Of a stretch of DNA of 21,277 nt, positions 8,892 through 16,217 are shown piece by piece; the first letter of the stretch is position 1; the number at the start of each line of letters is the position of its first letter. Origin of the DNA: Comamonadaceae bacterium (lineage in GTDB: Bacteria > Pseudomonadota > Gammaproteobacteria > Burkholderiales > Burkholderiaceae_C). The notes below the pieces were generated by a model that made no database searches, had not been told where the DNA came from, and saw only the letters and a list, made by a program, of their open reading frames with translations. The translations under genes were made by a program, and so were the position numbers. The DNA lies in contig CANHGF010000004.1 of assembly GCA_947460065.1 (NCBI GenBank), positions 1-21,277 of the forward strand, written 5' to 3'.

Positions 8892-8921
8892 ATTTTAGGA
8901 GCAATCCAAACACGCGGTCAA
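8892..8921 (-). promoter_or_regulatory. Sigma70-type promoter reading towards the SLT gene
   Basis: On the minus strand a TTGACC -35 box (8921-8916) is followed after 18 nt by a TAAAAT -10 box (8897-8892); each matches the consensus at five of six positions. Transcription would start near 8885 and leave an untranslated leader of about 130 nt before the SLT gene ATG at 8755. Confidence 0.55.
8894..8921 (+). repeat. Twin motif copy 1: TTTAGGAG-N12-GCGGTCAA
   Basis: First of two copies with identical 8-bp arms and identical 12-bp spacing; the spacer sequences differ. The second copy starts 145 bp downstream. Copy 1 coincides with the minus-strand promoter boxes, so the arms may be promoter elements or protein-binding half sites. 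Confidence 0.5.
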
Positions 8922-9038
8922 CGCTCCAGAATTCGCGGAGATTTTTCTTAATATGAAATATTCGAGCGAGTCTGACGGGTCGCGGCGGGCTCCTTCAGCG
9001 TAAGCAGTGGCCCGATCAGGCCCACTTCGCAGAGGCTA

Positions 9039-9066
9039 TTTAGGAGTGGCGGGCAATTGCGGTCAA
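9039..9066 (+). repeat. Twin motif copy 2: TTTAGGAG-N12-GCGGTCAA
   Basis: Second copy, same arms and spacing as 8894-8921. Read on the minus strand it keeps the TTGACC -35-like box, but the -10 position reads TAAATA, a poor match, so it may be a weaker tandem promoter or an operator. It lies 93 bp ahead of the DUF349 gene start. Confidence 0.5.
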
Positions 9067-9158
9067 AATAGCCGGTTTCTCCTACCCTCTTTGCGGTCGC
9101 CGGTCTGCTGCTGGCTTGCGGCGCTGCGACTCTCTTTTCTCCCCTTTGTCCCTGACCC

Positions 9159-11972
9159 ATGGTTCATTCAGACCCCTCCCCGGAATCTCAGCCCCGCGCC
9201 AAGGCGGTCGATTTGAAGGCGCTGGACGCCCTGACCGGCGGGGCCTTTACCGCCCCTACGGCCGGCGAGCGGGCCTCGCGCATCCGCAACTGGCTGGCTG
9301 GCGAGCCCACGCCTGAGCAGCTGGCCGAGGTGTTCAGGGAGCTGTCGCAGCGCGACAAGGGCGCGGCCCGGCCGCTGCGTGAAAAACTGGACGAGCTGCG
9401 CCGGGCGCGCGGTCAGGAGACCCTGGCTGCCGATTGGGCAGCCCGTGGCCAGGCCCTGCTTGATGCAGCACGGCTCAACCTGGCCGATGCCCTGGCCTGG
9501 CAGCGTGATGCGGCCAAGGCCGGTGCGCCGCTGTCGCGGGAGCCACTGGCTGGCTTGAAGGTCTTACTCAGCGAGCGGGTCAAGACCATCGAGGACCTGC
9601 AGCACCGGGCTCAGGTGCAGCGCGAGGCGGCTGTACTGATCGTGCAGCGTACCGAGGTGCTCTCGACCAAGCCCTGGCGCGATGCCCAGGCCCTGTGGTC
9701 GAGCTTGCGCGAGGATGTGGCGCACTGGCGTGGTCAGGCTGACGGCCTGATTGCCGATCCGGTCTGGCCCAGCGTTGATGCGCGCTTTCCGCAACAAATT
9801 GAACTGGCCCGACAACAGTTGCTGGCGGTCTGGGACGCGTTTGAGGCCGCCCTGGCTCAGGCGGTGGCCGCTGCCGATGATGCGCAAGCACCCTTGCCGG
9901 CGGTGCCGGTCTGGGCCGACGAGCTGCGCGCCTTGCGCGAGCTCGCCAGTGGGGCCAAGCCTGAGCGGCCGGCCAAGCCCAAGGTGGATCCGGCGGTGCT
10001 GGCGCAGCAACGCGCTGCCGCCACCGATTCGGTGAGTCAGGCGCTGGAGGCGCTCAAGGCCGAACTGGCCCAGGGCCACGGCAAGGCAGCGCCGAAGGCG
10101 GCCGCCGAGCTGCGCCAGGCGCTCAAGGACCATGTCCGCCATATTGATGCAGCCTTGGAGGCTGATGCCCATGCCACGCTCACTTCGGCCGGCGAGCTCG
10201 AAGGCTGGCAGCGTTGGCGCGCCGATCAGATCCGCGAGGAACTGCTGGCCAAGGCGCAGGCCCTGGTCGAGCAGCCCCTGGGCGGTCGCAAGCAGCAGGA
10301 GGCCCTGCGGCAGTTGCGCGAGCAATGGAAGACGGGCGACCAAGGCGGTGTGCCCAACCATGGCCTGTGGAAGAAGTTCGACGAGGCCTGCAACCAGGCT
10401 TACAAAGTGGTCGAAGCCTGGCTGGAGAAAACCCGCGAACAGCAAGAAGCCATCCTGGCCCAGCGCCGCGCATTGATGGACGAGTTGCGTGCCTGGACCG
10501 AGGCCCATCAGGGCAATCAGGACTGGAAGCTGCACCTGCGCGCCATTCAATCGCTGGAGCAGCGCTGGCGCGATGCCGGCCACCTGAGCGAGAAGGCCTA
10601 TGCGCAGATGCAGGCCCAGTGGAAGGCCTTGGTCGAGGCCGCACAGGGCCCGCTGCAGGCGGCCCGCCATGAGAGCCTGGCCCGCCGCCGCGCCTTGATC
10701 GATGAGGCGCAGGCTTTGGGCGCGCAGTCGCCCCTGCGCATCGACGCCGTTCGTGCCTTGCAGCAGCGCTGGCAGCAGGAGGCGCAGCAGGTGCCCATCG
10801 ACAGGCGTCAGGAGCAAAAACTTTGGGATGCTTTCCGCAAACCGATCGACGACGCCTTTGCCCGCAAGAGCGCTGAGCGTGAACAGGCTGTGGCCGCCCT
10901 GGGCGAGCACGACCGCCGGGTGATTGCCGCAGCGCGCGAGCTCGAGCAGGCCAATGCCAGTGGCGACGCCCAAAAAATCCACGCCGCCGCCAAGGCCCTG
11001 GAGGCGGCGGTGCGCGGCCAGCAGGTGGCCGCAGCCCAGGCCGATGCGCTGCCGGCTGCTGCCGCTTCAGACCAGCTGCCCGCGCAGGCGCCGGCCTCTG
11101 AGGGCGTGGCCGCTGAGCAGGCCGCCGCTGCCGTTTCTGCCGCTGCTGCGGATGCCCCCGCTGCGCCTGAAGCCGCGCAGCAAGGCGCCCAGGATGGCAA
11201 TGCGGCGCAGGCCGATGAGGCTGTGGCCGAACCCGCAACTGCCGAAGCGGCACCAGCGCCCGCGCCCGTCAAAACCTCGCCCAAGCCGGTGATCGCCATG
11301 CGTGGCGACGACCGACCCGGTGCCCGCAGGCCCGAGCCCGCGGCTGGCGCCAGGGGGCAGCGTCCCGGCGGCCGGCCCGGCGAGCGCGGCCGTCCCGGTG
11401 ATGCCCGGGGTGGAAGGGATGGACGGGGTGGCCCCGGTGGACGGGATATGGGTGACCGCGGCGCCGACCGTTGGGGCGATAGGCCTCGGCCGGAAGACCG
11501 CGGTCCGCGTCTGGGCGATGCGGCCTTTCGCGCCCAGCGCGATGCGCTCGATCATGCCCAGCAGGCCTTGCGCAAGCTGGCGGCTCAGGCCCATGGCGAG
11601 GTGCTCACGCAGTTGATGGACGCCTGGCAGCAGCGCGATCCGGCCCAGTTGCCCGCCGCTCAGGCGCTGGGCAAGGGTGTGGCCACCGCGGCCCGCAGCC
11701 GCTGGAGCCAGGCCTTGGCCGGGCCTGCTGCAGCCGACAGCCAGCCGGCCGAACAGGCCCTGCTGCGCCTGGAGATTGCGGCCGAACTGCCGACCCCGGC
11801 CGAACATCTGGCGGCACGGCGAATGATGCAGCTGCAAATGCTCACCCGCCGCAACGCGCCCGACCCGAGCCAGACCTGGGGCGACGATGTGGCCCAAGTG
11901 CTGGGCGCAGAGCACCAGGGCGCTCAAGCCCGCCGCCTGCAAAACGTGCTCAAGGCCCTGCTCAAGCCCTGA
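9159..11972 (+). CDS. Large DUF349 protein with Ala-rich linker and Arg/Gly-rich tract
   Basis: A 937-residue protein of unknown function with no signal peptide or membrane helix, so presumably cytoplasmic. Most of residues 30-620 is predicted helical and charged. Within it are at least three DUF349-like helical repeats: LREQWKTGDQGG...LWKKFDEACNQAY (about 386-415), LEQRWRDAGHLSEKAYAQMQ (466-485) and LQQRWQQEAQQVPI...KLWDAFRKPIDD (534-565). Residues 620-712 form a low-complexity Ala/Glu/Gln/Pro linker. Residues 716-787 are an Arg/Gly/Asp-rich segment (for example GARGQRPGGRPGERGRPGD), resembling RGG-type disordered nucleic-acid-binding tails. A helical C-terminal domain (788-937) follows. No clear ribosome site precedes ATG 9159, and no better start was found. 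The MmgE/PrpD gene follows after 28 nt and is probably co-transcribed. I cannot assign a biochemical function. Confidence 0.85.
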   Translation: MVHSDPSPESQPRAKAVDLKALDALTGGAFTAPTAGERASRIRNWLAGEPTPEQLAEVFRELSQRDKGAARPLREKLDELRRARGQETLAADWAARGQALLDAARLNLADALAWQRDAAKAGAPLSREPLAGLKVLLSERVKTIEDLQHRAQVQREAAVLIVQRTEVLSTKPWRDAQALWSSLREDVAHWRGQADGLIADPVWPSVDARFPQQIELARQQLLAVWDAFEAALAQAVAAADDAQAPLPAVPVWADELRALRELASGAKPERPAKPKVDPAVLAQQRAAATDSVSQALEALKAELAQGHGKAAPKAAAELRQALKDHVRHIDAALEADAHATLTSAGELEGWQRWRADQIREELLAKAQALVEQPLGGRKQQEALRQLREQWKTGDQGGVPNHGLWKKFDEACNQAYKVVEAWLEKTREQQEAILAQRRALMDELRAWTEAHQGNQDWKLHLRAIQSLEQRWRDAGHLSEKAYAQMQAQWKALVEAAQGPLQAARHESLARRRALIDEAQALGAQSPLRIDAVRALQQRWQQEAQQVPIDRRQEQKLWDAFRKPIDDAFARKSAEREQAVAALGEHDRRVIAAARELEQANASGDAQKIHAAAKALEAAVRGQQVAAAQADALPAAAASDQLPAQAPASEGVAAEQAAAAVSAAAADAPAAPEAAQQGAQDGNAAQADEAVAEPATAEAAPAPAPVKTSPKPVIAMRGDDRPGARRPEPAAGARGQRPGGRPGERGRPGDARGGRDGRGGPGGRDMGDRGADRWGDRPRPEDRGPRLGDAAFRAQRDALDHAQQALRKLAAQAHGEVLTQLMDAWQQRDPAQLPAAQALGKGVATAARSRWSQALAGPAAADSQPAEQALLRLEIAAELPTPAEHLAARRMMQLQMLTRRNAPDPSQTWGDDVAQVLGAEHQGAQARRLQNVLKALLKP

Positions 11973-12000
11973 GCAGGCGCCGGCCGCATCGCCTGTCTGC

Positions 12001-13380
12001 ATGAACGACGGCTCGTACCCGGCCAGCCCATCGCTGACCCGCGAGTTGCTGCGCCTGCTCGAGCGCCCGATCACCCCGGCCGACCGGGCGCGCGCCGCCC
12101 TGCACCTGCTTGACTGGCTGGGCTGCGCCTTTGTGGGCCGCAGCGCCCCGGCTGCGCATGCCCTTGCCCGTTGGGCCCAGCCTGGCGCTGCCGGGCCTTG
12201 CAGCACCTGGGGCGTGGGCCGACGCGAGGCCTCGGTGGCGGCCTTGGTCAACGGCGGCCTGGGCAATCTGCTGGAGCTCGATGACCTGCACCGCCGCTCC
12301 ATCGTGCATCCGGGCGACACGGTGGTGCCCGCCGCGCTCGCCCTGGCCGAGCGCGAGGGCGCCACTGGACAGGCACTGCTGGACGCGCTGCTGCGCGGCT
12401 ATGAGGTGGCCATACGCATAGGCATGGCCGCCGGGCCCAGCCACTACCGCTACTTTTACAGCACAGCCACCTGCGGTGTTTTCGGCGCGGCCGCAGCCTG
12501 CGCCCATCTCTTGGGGCTCGATACCGAGCAAAGCCTGGATGCGCTGGGCCAGGCCGGCATGATGGCCGCGGGGCTCTGGCAATGCCGGCAGGAGCCGACG
12601 TTTTCCAAGCAACTGGCCAGCGGCCGCGCTGCGCAGTCGGGCGTGCTCGCCGCCGATCTGGCCCGCACCGGCTTTGCTGGCGCGCGGCAGATTCTGGAAG
12701 GCAGCCACGGGTTTTTTGCGGCGACCTGCGTGCAGCCCGATGTCGCTGCCGTGCTGGCCGGCGCCGAGGGCCCCTGGAAAATCCATGAAGTGAGCTTCAA
12801 GCCCTGGCCGGCCTGCCGCCATGTGCACCCGGCCATCGAGGCCGCGCTGGCCCTGCGCGCCGGCGGGCTGGATCTGCAGCAGCTGCAGTCCCTGAGTCTG
12901 CACACCTATGCCGATGCCCTTGCCTTTGCCGACTGCCCCGTGCCGCAGAGCGCGCACCAGGCGCGCTTTAGCCTGCAGCATGCGGTGGCGGTGGCCTGCC
13001 TCAGGGGCGATATGACTATGCAAGACAGCGCGCCCGAGGCTCTGTCCGATCTTGCCCTGGCGCAGCTGCGCCAGAAGGTGCAGGTGCTGGAAGATCCGGC
13101 CTGTACCCGCGCCTACCCTGAGCGCTATGGCGCCCGTCTGGTGGCGCGCATGCACAGCGGCGCCGAGCGGGTCATCGAGGTGCAGACCGCCAAGGGCGAT
13201 CCCGAAAACCCGATGTCGCAGACCGAGCTCGAGGTCAAGGCACAGCGCCTGATGCAGGCCGCGGGTGTTTCAGCTCAGGCTGGTGACCGCCTGGTGCACA
13301 GCACGCTGGCGCTGGCGCACGGTGGGAGCTTCAAGGATTTCAGCGAAGCTTTGACTCAGGCTTTGTTGCTTAGTGCCTGA
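12001..13380 (+). CDS. MmgE/PrpD family protein
   Basis: A member of the 2-methylcitrate dehydratase-like superfamily (459 residues). ATG 12001 was chosen because the family N-terminus (TRELLRLLERPITPADRARA then HLLDWLGCAFVG) begins just after it; upstream in-frame codons fall inside the DUF349 gene. Family features include ELDDLHRRSIVHPGDTVVPAALALAE, STATCGVFGAAAACAHLLGLD and the later VSFKPWPACRHVHPAIEA, with an MmgE/PrpD C-terminal lid domain. Members include 2-methylcitrate, cis-aconitate and other hydro-lyases, so the substrate cannot be inferred. No methylcitrate cycle genes (prpB, prpC, acnD) are nearby, which argues against a simple PrpD assignment. It ends at a REP-like hairpin, convergent with mtfA. 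Confidence 0.88.
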   Translation: MNDGSYPASPSLTRELLRLLERPITPADRARAALHLLDWLGCAFVGRSAPAAHALARWAQPGAAGPCSTWGVGRREASVAALVNGGLGNLLELDDLHRRSIVHPGDTVVPAALALAEREGATGQALLDALLRGYEVAIRIGMAAGPSHYRYFYSTATCGVFGAAAACAHLLGLDTEQSLDALGQAGMMAAGLWQCRQEPTFSKQLASGRAAQSGVLAADLARTGFAGARQILEGSHGFFAATCVQPDVAAVLAGAEGPWKIHEVSFKPWPACRHVHPAIEAALALRAGGLDLQQLQSLSLHTYADALAFADCPVPQSAHQARFSLQHAVAVACLRGDMTMQDSAPEALSDLALAQLRQKVQVLEDPACTRAYPERYGARLVARMHSGAERVIEVQTAKGDPENPMSQTELEVKAQRLMQAAGVSAQAGDRLVHSTLALAHGGSFKDFSEALTQALLLSA

Positions 13381-13382
13381 TC

Positions 13383-13405
13383 GCTGCGAGGGCGCAGCTC
13401 CCACA
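13383..13405 (-). repeat. REP-like hairpin element, single copy
   Basis: On the minus strand this reads TGTGGGAGCTGCGCCCTCGC followed by AGC. It is a 23-bp perfect match to the element at 21197-21219 in inverted orientation. A TGTGGG head precedes a stem (AGCTGCG with CGCAGCT in the fuller copy) around a CCCT loop. It fills the 32-nt gap between the convergent mmgE-like and mtfA genes, where it may also act as a transcript-end hairpin. Confidence 0.75.
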
Positions 13406-13412
13406 CCGCCTT

Positions 13413-14177
13413 TTACTGTCCCCCAAAAAACTCATCAAACAGCTCCGTCAGCGCTGCAAAGTCGGCGCGCAAGCGGCTGCGGTTGACGAAGTAGGCCTCG
13501 CAGGCCACCGCAAAAAATTCCGCCGGTGCAGTGGCGGCATACGGGTCCAGCCAGGGTTGGGGGCCGCCGAAGCGCTCGGCCATGGACAGCGCCTCGGTGA
13601 AGTCGTCGTAGGCGGCCTGCATCACGGTGGGCCAGCGTCGTGCCAGTGTGCGCGAGGGCAGGGGCGGGCAGCCGTCGGCCACGCCGTCGCGCATGTCGAG
13701 CTTGTGGGCAAACTCATGGATCACCACGCTGTAGCCTTCCATGGCCGATGTGCCCTGCACATCGCGCCAGCTCAGGGTGACCGGCCCGCCGGGCATGGCC
13801 TCGCCGCTGAGTTCTTCCTGGTAGCGGTGCACCACGCCGGCTTCGTCCTGAATCTCGCGTGGCGCCAGCATGGCCTCGGGATGGACCACGATGCCGCGAA
13901 AGTCGTCGTACCAATGCAGGCCTAGGTGCAGGATGGGCAAACAAGCCTGGGCTGCAATGGCCAGCGCGATTTCATCGGTGATGTGCAGACCGTGGGCGCC
14001 GGTAAACTGCTTGCTGCGCAAAAACCGCGCGCTCAGCTCGCGCAGGCGCTGCAGCTCTGCCTCGCTGCACTCAGCCAGGAAGGGGTAGTGCGCCAGCGTG
14101 CTTTGCCACAGCGGATCAGGAATGGGTTTGGGCGCACCGCCCAGCCAGTCCTTCAGCCCCTTCCACCAGGCACTCAT
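13413..14177 (-). CDS. mtfA: MtfA-like M90 family zinc metallopeptidase
   Basis: A putative zinc peptidase of the MtfA/YeeI family (254 residues). The E. coli protein binds the glucose regulator Mlc (DgsA) and has aminopeptidase activity; whether this one has the same partner is unknown. The zinc site is VIHEFAHKLDM (His154, Glu155, His158), and a later glutamate in TAPAEFFAVACEAYF (Glu220) is the likely third ligand. The N-terminal helix bundle includes the family stretch FTGAHGLHITDEIALAIAAQACLP, written here as consecutive short motifs FTGAHGL, ITDEI and AAQACLP, then the strand YDDFRGIVVHP. It is last in the five-gene minus-strand operon, 9 nt after lpxH. Confidence 0.93.
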   Translation of the reverse strand: MSAWWKGLKDWLGGAPKPIPDPLWQSTLAHYPFLAECSEAELQRLRELSARFLRSKQFTGAHGLHITDEIALAIAAQACLPILHLGLHWYDDFRGIVVHPEAMLAPREIQDEAGVVHRYQEELSGEAMPGGPVTLSWRDVQGTSAMEGYSVVIHEFAHKLDMRDGVADGCPPLPSRTLARRWPTVMQAAYDDFTEALSMAERFGGPQPWLDPYAATAPAEFFAVACEAYFVNRSRLRADFAALTELFDEFFGGQ

Positions 14178-14186
14178 GCGCGGGGC

Positions 14187-14981
14187 TCAGGCCAGGTTCA
14201 GGCGCTCGAGCCGAGCCGGCTGGCCCGCCTCGATGCTCAGCCGCAGGACCTGCGCGCGTGGCGGCTCGGCCGCTGCGTCCCAGTCGCTGAGCACCTCGCG
14301 TGCCAGCCCTTGGCCCAGTTCGTGGCGGGCCGGTCGGTGGGTGTGGCCGTGAATCAGCGTGCTGCTGCCCGCCTGTTGCAGGCTGCTGCGGGCCGCCTGC
14401 GCGTCGACTTCGGCATAGCCACCGCCGTCGGCCCAGCGCTGGGCCTGTTGCTGCTGGCTGCGTTCGCGCATCTGCCGGGCCAGGGCCTGCCGCTCGGACA
14501 AGGGCCGGGCCAGAAATTCCTCTTGCCAGCTCGCGCTGCGCACCTGTTGCCGAAAGGCCAGATAAGGTGCGTCGTCCAGGCACAGCGCATCACCGTGTGA
14601 GAGCAGCCAGCTTTGGTCCGCGTGGCGTAACAGGCAGGGATCAGCCAGCAAGGTCGCGTGGCAGCGCGCGAGCAGGGCCGCACCGACTAAAAAGTCGCGG
14701 TTGCCATGCATGAAAAAAAGTTTGAGGCGCTGCCCAGCCTGGCGCAGGCTGAGCGCGCACTGCGCCGCAAAATGCTCCTGGGGCTGTTCGAGCAGGTCGT
14801 CACCGACCCAGACCTCGAACAAATCGCCCAGGATAAACAGCGCATCGGCCGGTGTGCTGGCCATGTAAGCTGACCAGGCGGCGTGGGTTTGCGGCGCGCC
14901 GACGTCCAGGTGAACGTCGGAGATGAAGTCCAGCGTGCGCCAGCTTGCCGGCAGCTGCAGTTGAGCCAGGCCGCCCGTCAT
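14187..14981 (-). CDS. lpxH: UDP-2,3-diacylglucosamine diphosphatase LpxH
   Basis: Hydrolyses UDP-2,3-diacylglucosamine to lipid X and UMP, the fourth step of lipid A synthesis, at the inner face of the cytoplasmic membrane. It is a calcineurin-like metallophosphoesterase with its metal ligands in order: FISDVHLD (Asp22, His24), LGDLFEVWVGDD (Asp53), MHGNRDFL (Asn94), SHGD (His129) and IHGHTHRP (His211 to His215). The 264 residues are close to the usual 240-270. Presence of the gene supports a Gram-negative host with lipopolysaccharide. It sits 11 nt after ppiB and 9 nt before mtfA on the same strand. Confidence 0.95.
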   Translation of the reverse strand: MTGGLAQLQLPASWRTLDFISDVHLDVGAPQTHAAWSAYMASTPADALFILGDLFEVWVGDDLLEQPQEHFAAQCALSLRQAGQRLKLFFMHGNRDFLVGAALLARCHATLLADPCLLRHADQSWLLSHGDALCLDDAPYLAFRQQVRSASWQEEFLARPLSERQALARQMRERSQQQQAQRWADGGGYAEVDAQAARSSLQQAGSSTLIHGHTHRPARHELGQGLAREVLSDWDAAAEPPRAQVLRLSIEAGQPARLERLNLA

Positions 14982-14992
14982 GCTGGCGTGCT

Positions 14993-15502
14993 TCAGGCGA
15001 GCAGTTCGACCTTTTCGATGACCACGTCCTTCTCGGGCACATCGTCATGAAAGCCGCGCCGGCCGGTGGGGCTGGCCGCGATCTTGTCGACCACTTCGGT
15101 GCCTTCGACCACCTTGCCGAAGACGGCATAGCCCCAGCCGGAGGCGGTGGGGGCGCTGTGGTTAAGGAAGTCGTTGTCGGCCACATTGATGAAGAACTGT
15201 GCAGTGGCCGAGTGCGGCGCGCTGGTGCGCGCCATGGCCAGGGTGTAGCGGTTGTTCTTCAGGCCGTTATTGGCTTCGTTCTCAATGGTCGCGTCGGTGG
15301 GTTTTTGCTTCATGCCTTCGGCAAAACCGCCCCCCTGAACCATAAAGCCGGGGATGACGCGGTGAAACACGGTGCCGTCATAGTGGCCCTTGCTGGCGTA
15401 GCTGAGGAAATTGGCCACCGACTTGGGGGCTTTGTCTTGATCGAGCTCGACGGTGATGGCACCGAAGGAGGTGATGTGCAGTTTGATTTTTGGATTGCTC
15501 AT
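14993..15502 (-). CDS. ppiB: Cytoplasmic cyclophilin-type peptidyl-prolyl isomerase
   Basis: Catalyses cis-trans isomerisation of X-Pro bonds during protein folding. It has no signal peptide, so it is cytoplasmic (PpiB-like, 169 residues). The cyclophilin core is complete: [35 protein letters not shown] (Arg48, Phe53, Gln56), [20 protein letters not shown] and [17 protein letters not shown]. The position of the cyclosporin-contact Trp holds Phe (VFGKV), as in most bacterial cyclophilins. It starts 4 nt after the stop of the secreted cyclophilin gene upstream, so two isomerases for two compartments are made from one transcript. Confidence 0.95.
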   Translation of the reverse strand: MSNPKIKLHITSFGAITVELDQDKAPKSVANFLSYASKGHYDGTVFHRVIPGFMVQGGGFAEGMKQKPTDATIENEANNGLKNNRYTLAMARTSAPHSATAQFFINVADNDFLNHSAPTASGWGYAVFGKVVEGTEVVDKIAASPTGRRGFHDDVPEKDVVIEKVELLA

Positions 15503-15506
15503 GGCT

Positions 15507-16211
15507 TTAACGGGTCTCGCTGGCTGAAAGAATGATCACGGGTGTGCGGGGAACGTCGCTGGGAAAGGGGCCGCCGGCGCCGGTGGGCAGGGCTTTGATC
15601 TTGTTGACCGTCTCCATGCCGCTGACCACCTTGCCGAAGGTGACGTAACCAAAGAGCTCAGGCGCACCCAGCAAATTAGCGCGCGGCACATTCTCGTACA
15701 CCCGGCCCTGGTATTGGAAACGCGGCACCGGATCGCCCGGCGGAATGGGCGTCGGGTTGAGGAAGTCGTTGTCCTTGACGTTGATAAAGAACTGCGCCGA
15801 GGCCGAGTTAGGTTCGCTGGTGCGCGCCATCGCCAGGGTGCCGGTCAGGTTGAGCGGGCCGCCGCGGGCCAGGGCCTCGCGGCCTTCGTGGGCAATGGGT
15901 GCGCGGGTGGGCTTTTGCTGGTAGCGCTGGTCGTAGCCGCCGCCCTGGACCATGAAGCTGTCGATCACCCGATGGAAAATCGTGCCGTCGTAGTGCTTGT
16001 CGCGCACGTAGCGCAGAAAGTTCTCGACCGTGCGCGGCGCTTTGTCGGCGTAGAGCTCGACCACGAACTCGCCCTGGTTGGTGATAAAGCGCACCTGCGG
16101 CGTGGCCGGGGCCTGTGCGTTGGCGCTGCCCAGCCAGGCCAGGTTGGCGAGCAGCAGCAGTCGGGCGATGAACTGCAGGAATGGGCGGTGCAGGGCGGGC
16201 ATGGGCTTCAT
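15507..16211 (-). CDS. Secreted (periplasmic) cyclophilin-type peptidyl-prolyl isomerase with inserted loop
   Basis: A PpiA-like isomerase (234 residues) with an N-terminal signal peptide: [20 protein letters not shown] ending SANA|QA near residue 33. The catalytic core has [20 protein letters not shown] (Arg81, Gln89), [20 protein letters not shown] and [18 protein letters not shown]. Between DFLN (149-152) and GYVTFGKV (188-195) there are 35 residues where the neighbouring cytoplasmic cyclophilin has about 9. The insert is rich in Pro, Arg and aromatic residues (for example [19 protein letters not shown]). It may be a surface loop for partner binding, but that is a guess. Either Met1 or Met4 could start; Met1 is kept. 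The gene lies 6 nt after the TPR gene. Confidence 0.92.
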   Translation of the reverse strand: MKPMPALHRPFLQFIARLLLLANLAWLGSANAQAPATPQVRFITNQGEFVVELYADKAPRTVENFLRYVRDKHYDGTIFHRVIDSFMVQGGGYDQRYQQKPTRAPIAHEGREALARGGPLNLTGTLAMARTSEPNSASAQFFINVKDNDFLNPTPIPPGDPVPRFQYQGRVYENVPRANLLGAPELFGYVTFGKVVSGMETVNKIKALPTGAGGPFPSDVPRTPVIILSASETR

Positions 16212-16217
16212 GGGTGT

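Larger units (their letters stand above)
8756..9158. other. 403-nt gene-free region between the SLT and DUF349 genes
   Basis: No credible coding sequence was found here on either strand; short open frames overlap the start of the DUF349 gene antisense or lack ribosome sites. The stretch is partly AT-rich (about 8870-8975) in GC-rich surroundings. It holds one good minus-strand promoter (8892-8921), two copies of a 28-bp motif (8894-8921 and 9039-9066) and a small AT-rich inverted repeat AATAT-GAA-ATATT near 8951-8963. A promoter for the plus-strand DUF349 gene must also lie here but was not resolved. Confidence 0.6.

Noticed and set aside
8948..9160. Small minus-strand gene (70 codons) in the SLT/DUF349 gap
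   Set aside because: It overlaps the DUF349 start codon and has no ribosome site or recognisable feature.
9564..10982. Long minus-strand open frame (472 codons) opposite the DUF349 gene
   Set aside because: Its Leu/Gly/Gln-rich composition is the antisense image of an Ala/Leu/Gln-rich helical protein; there is no family motif or ribosome site.
11887..12000. Upstream start for the MmgE/PrpD gene within the DUF349 gene
   Set aside because: The extra residues have the composition of an out-of-frame shadow, and the family N-terminus begins after ATG 12001.
11067..12365. Minus-strand open frame (432 codons) across the DUF349/mmgE junction
   Set aside because: It spans two well-supported plus-strand genes and has only low-complexity sequence.
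11962..13155. Minus-strand open frame (397 codons) opposite the mmgE-like gene
   Set aside because: Antisense shadow of a recognised enzyme, with no domain of its own.
13330..13345. GGTGGGAGCTT inside the end of the mmgE-like gene as a fourth REP copy
   Set aside because: Only the head resembles the element; no CCCT-loop hairpin follows and the sequence is coding.
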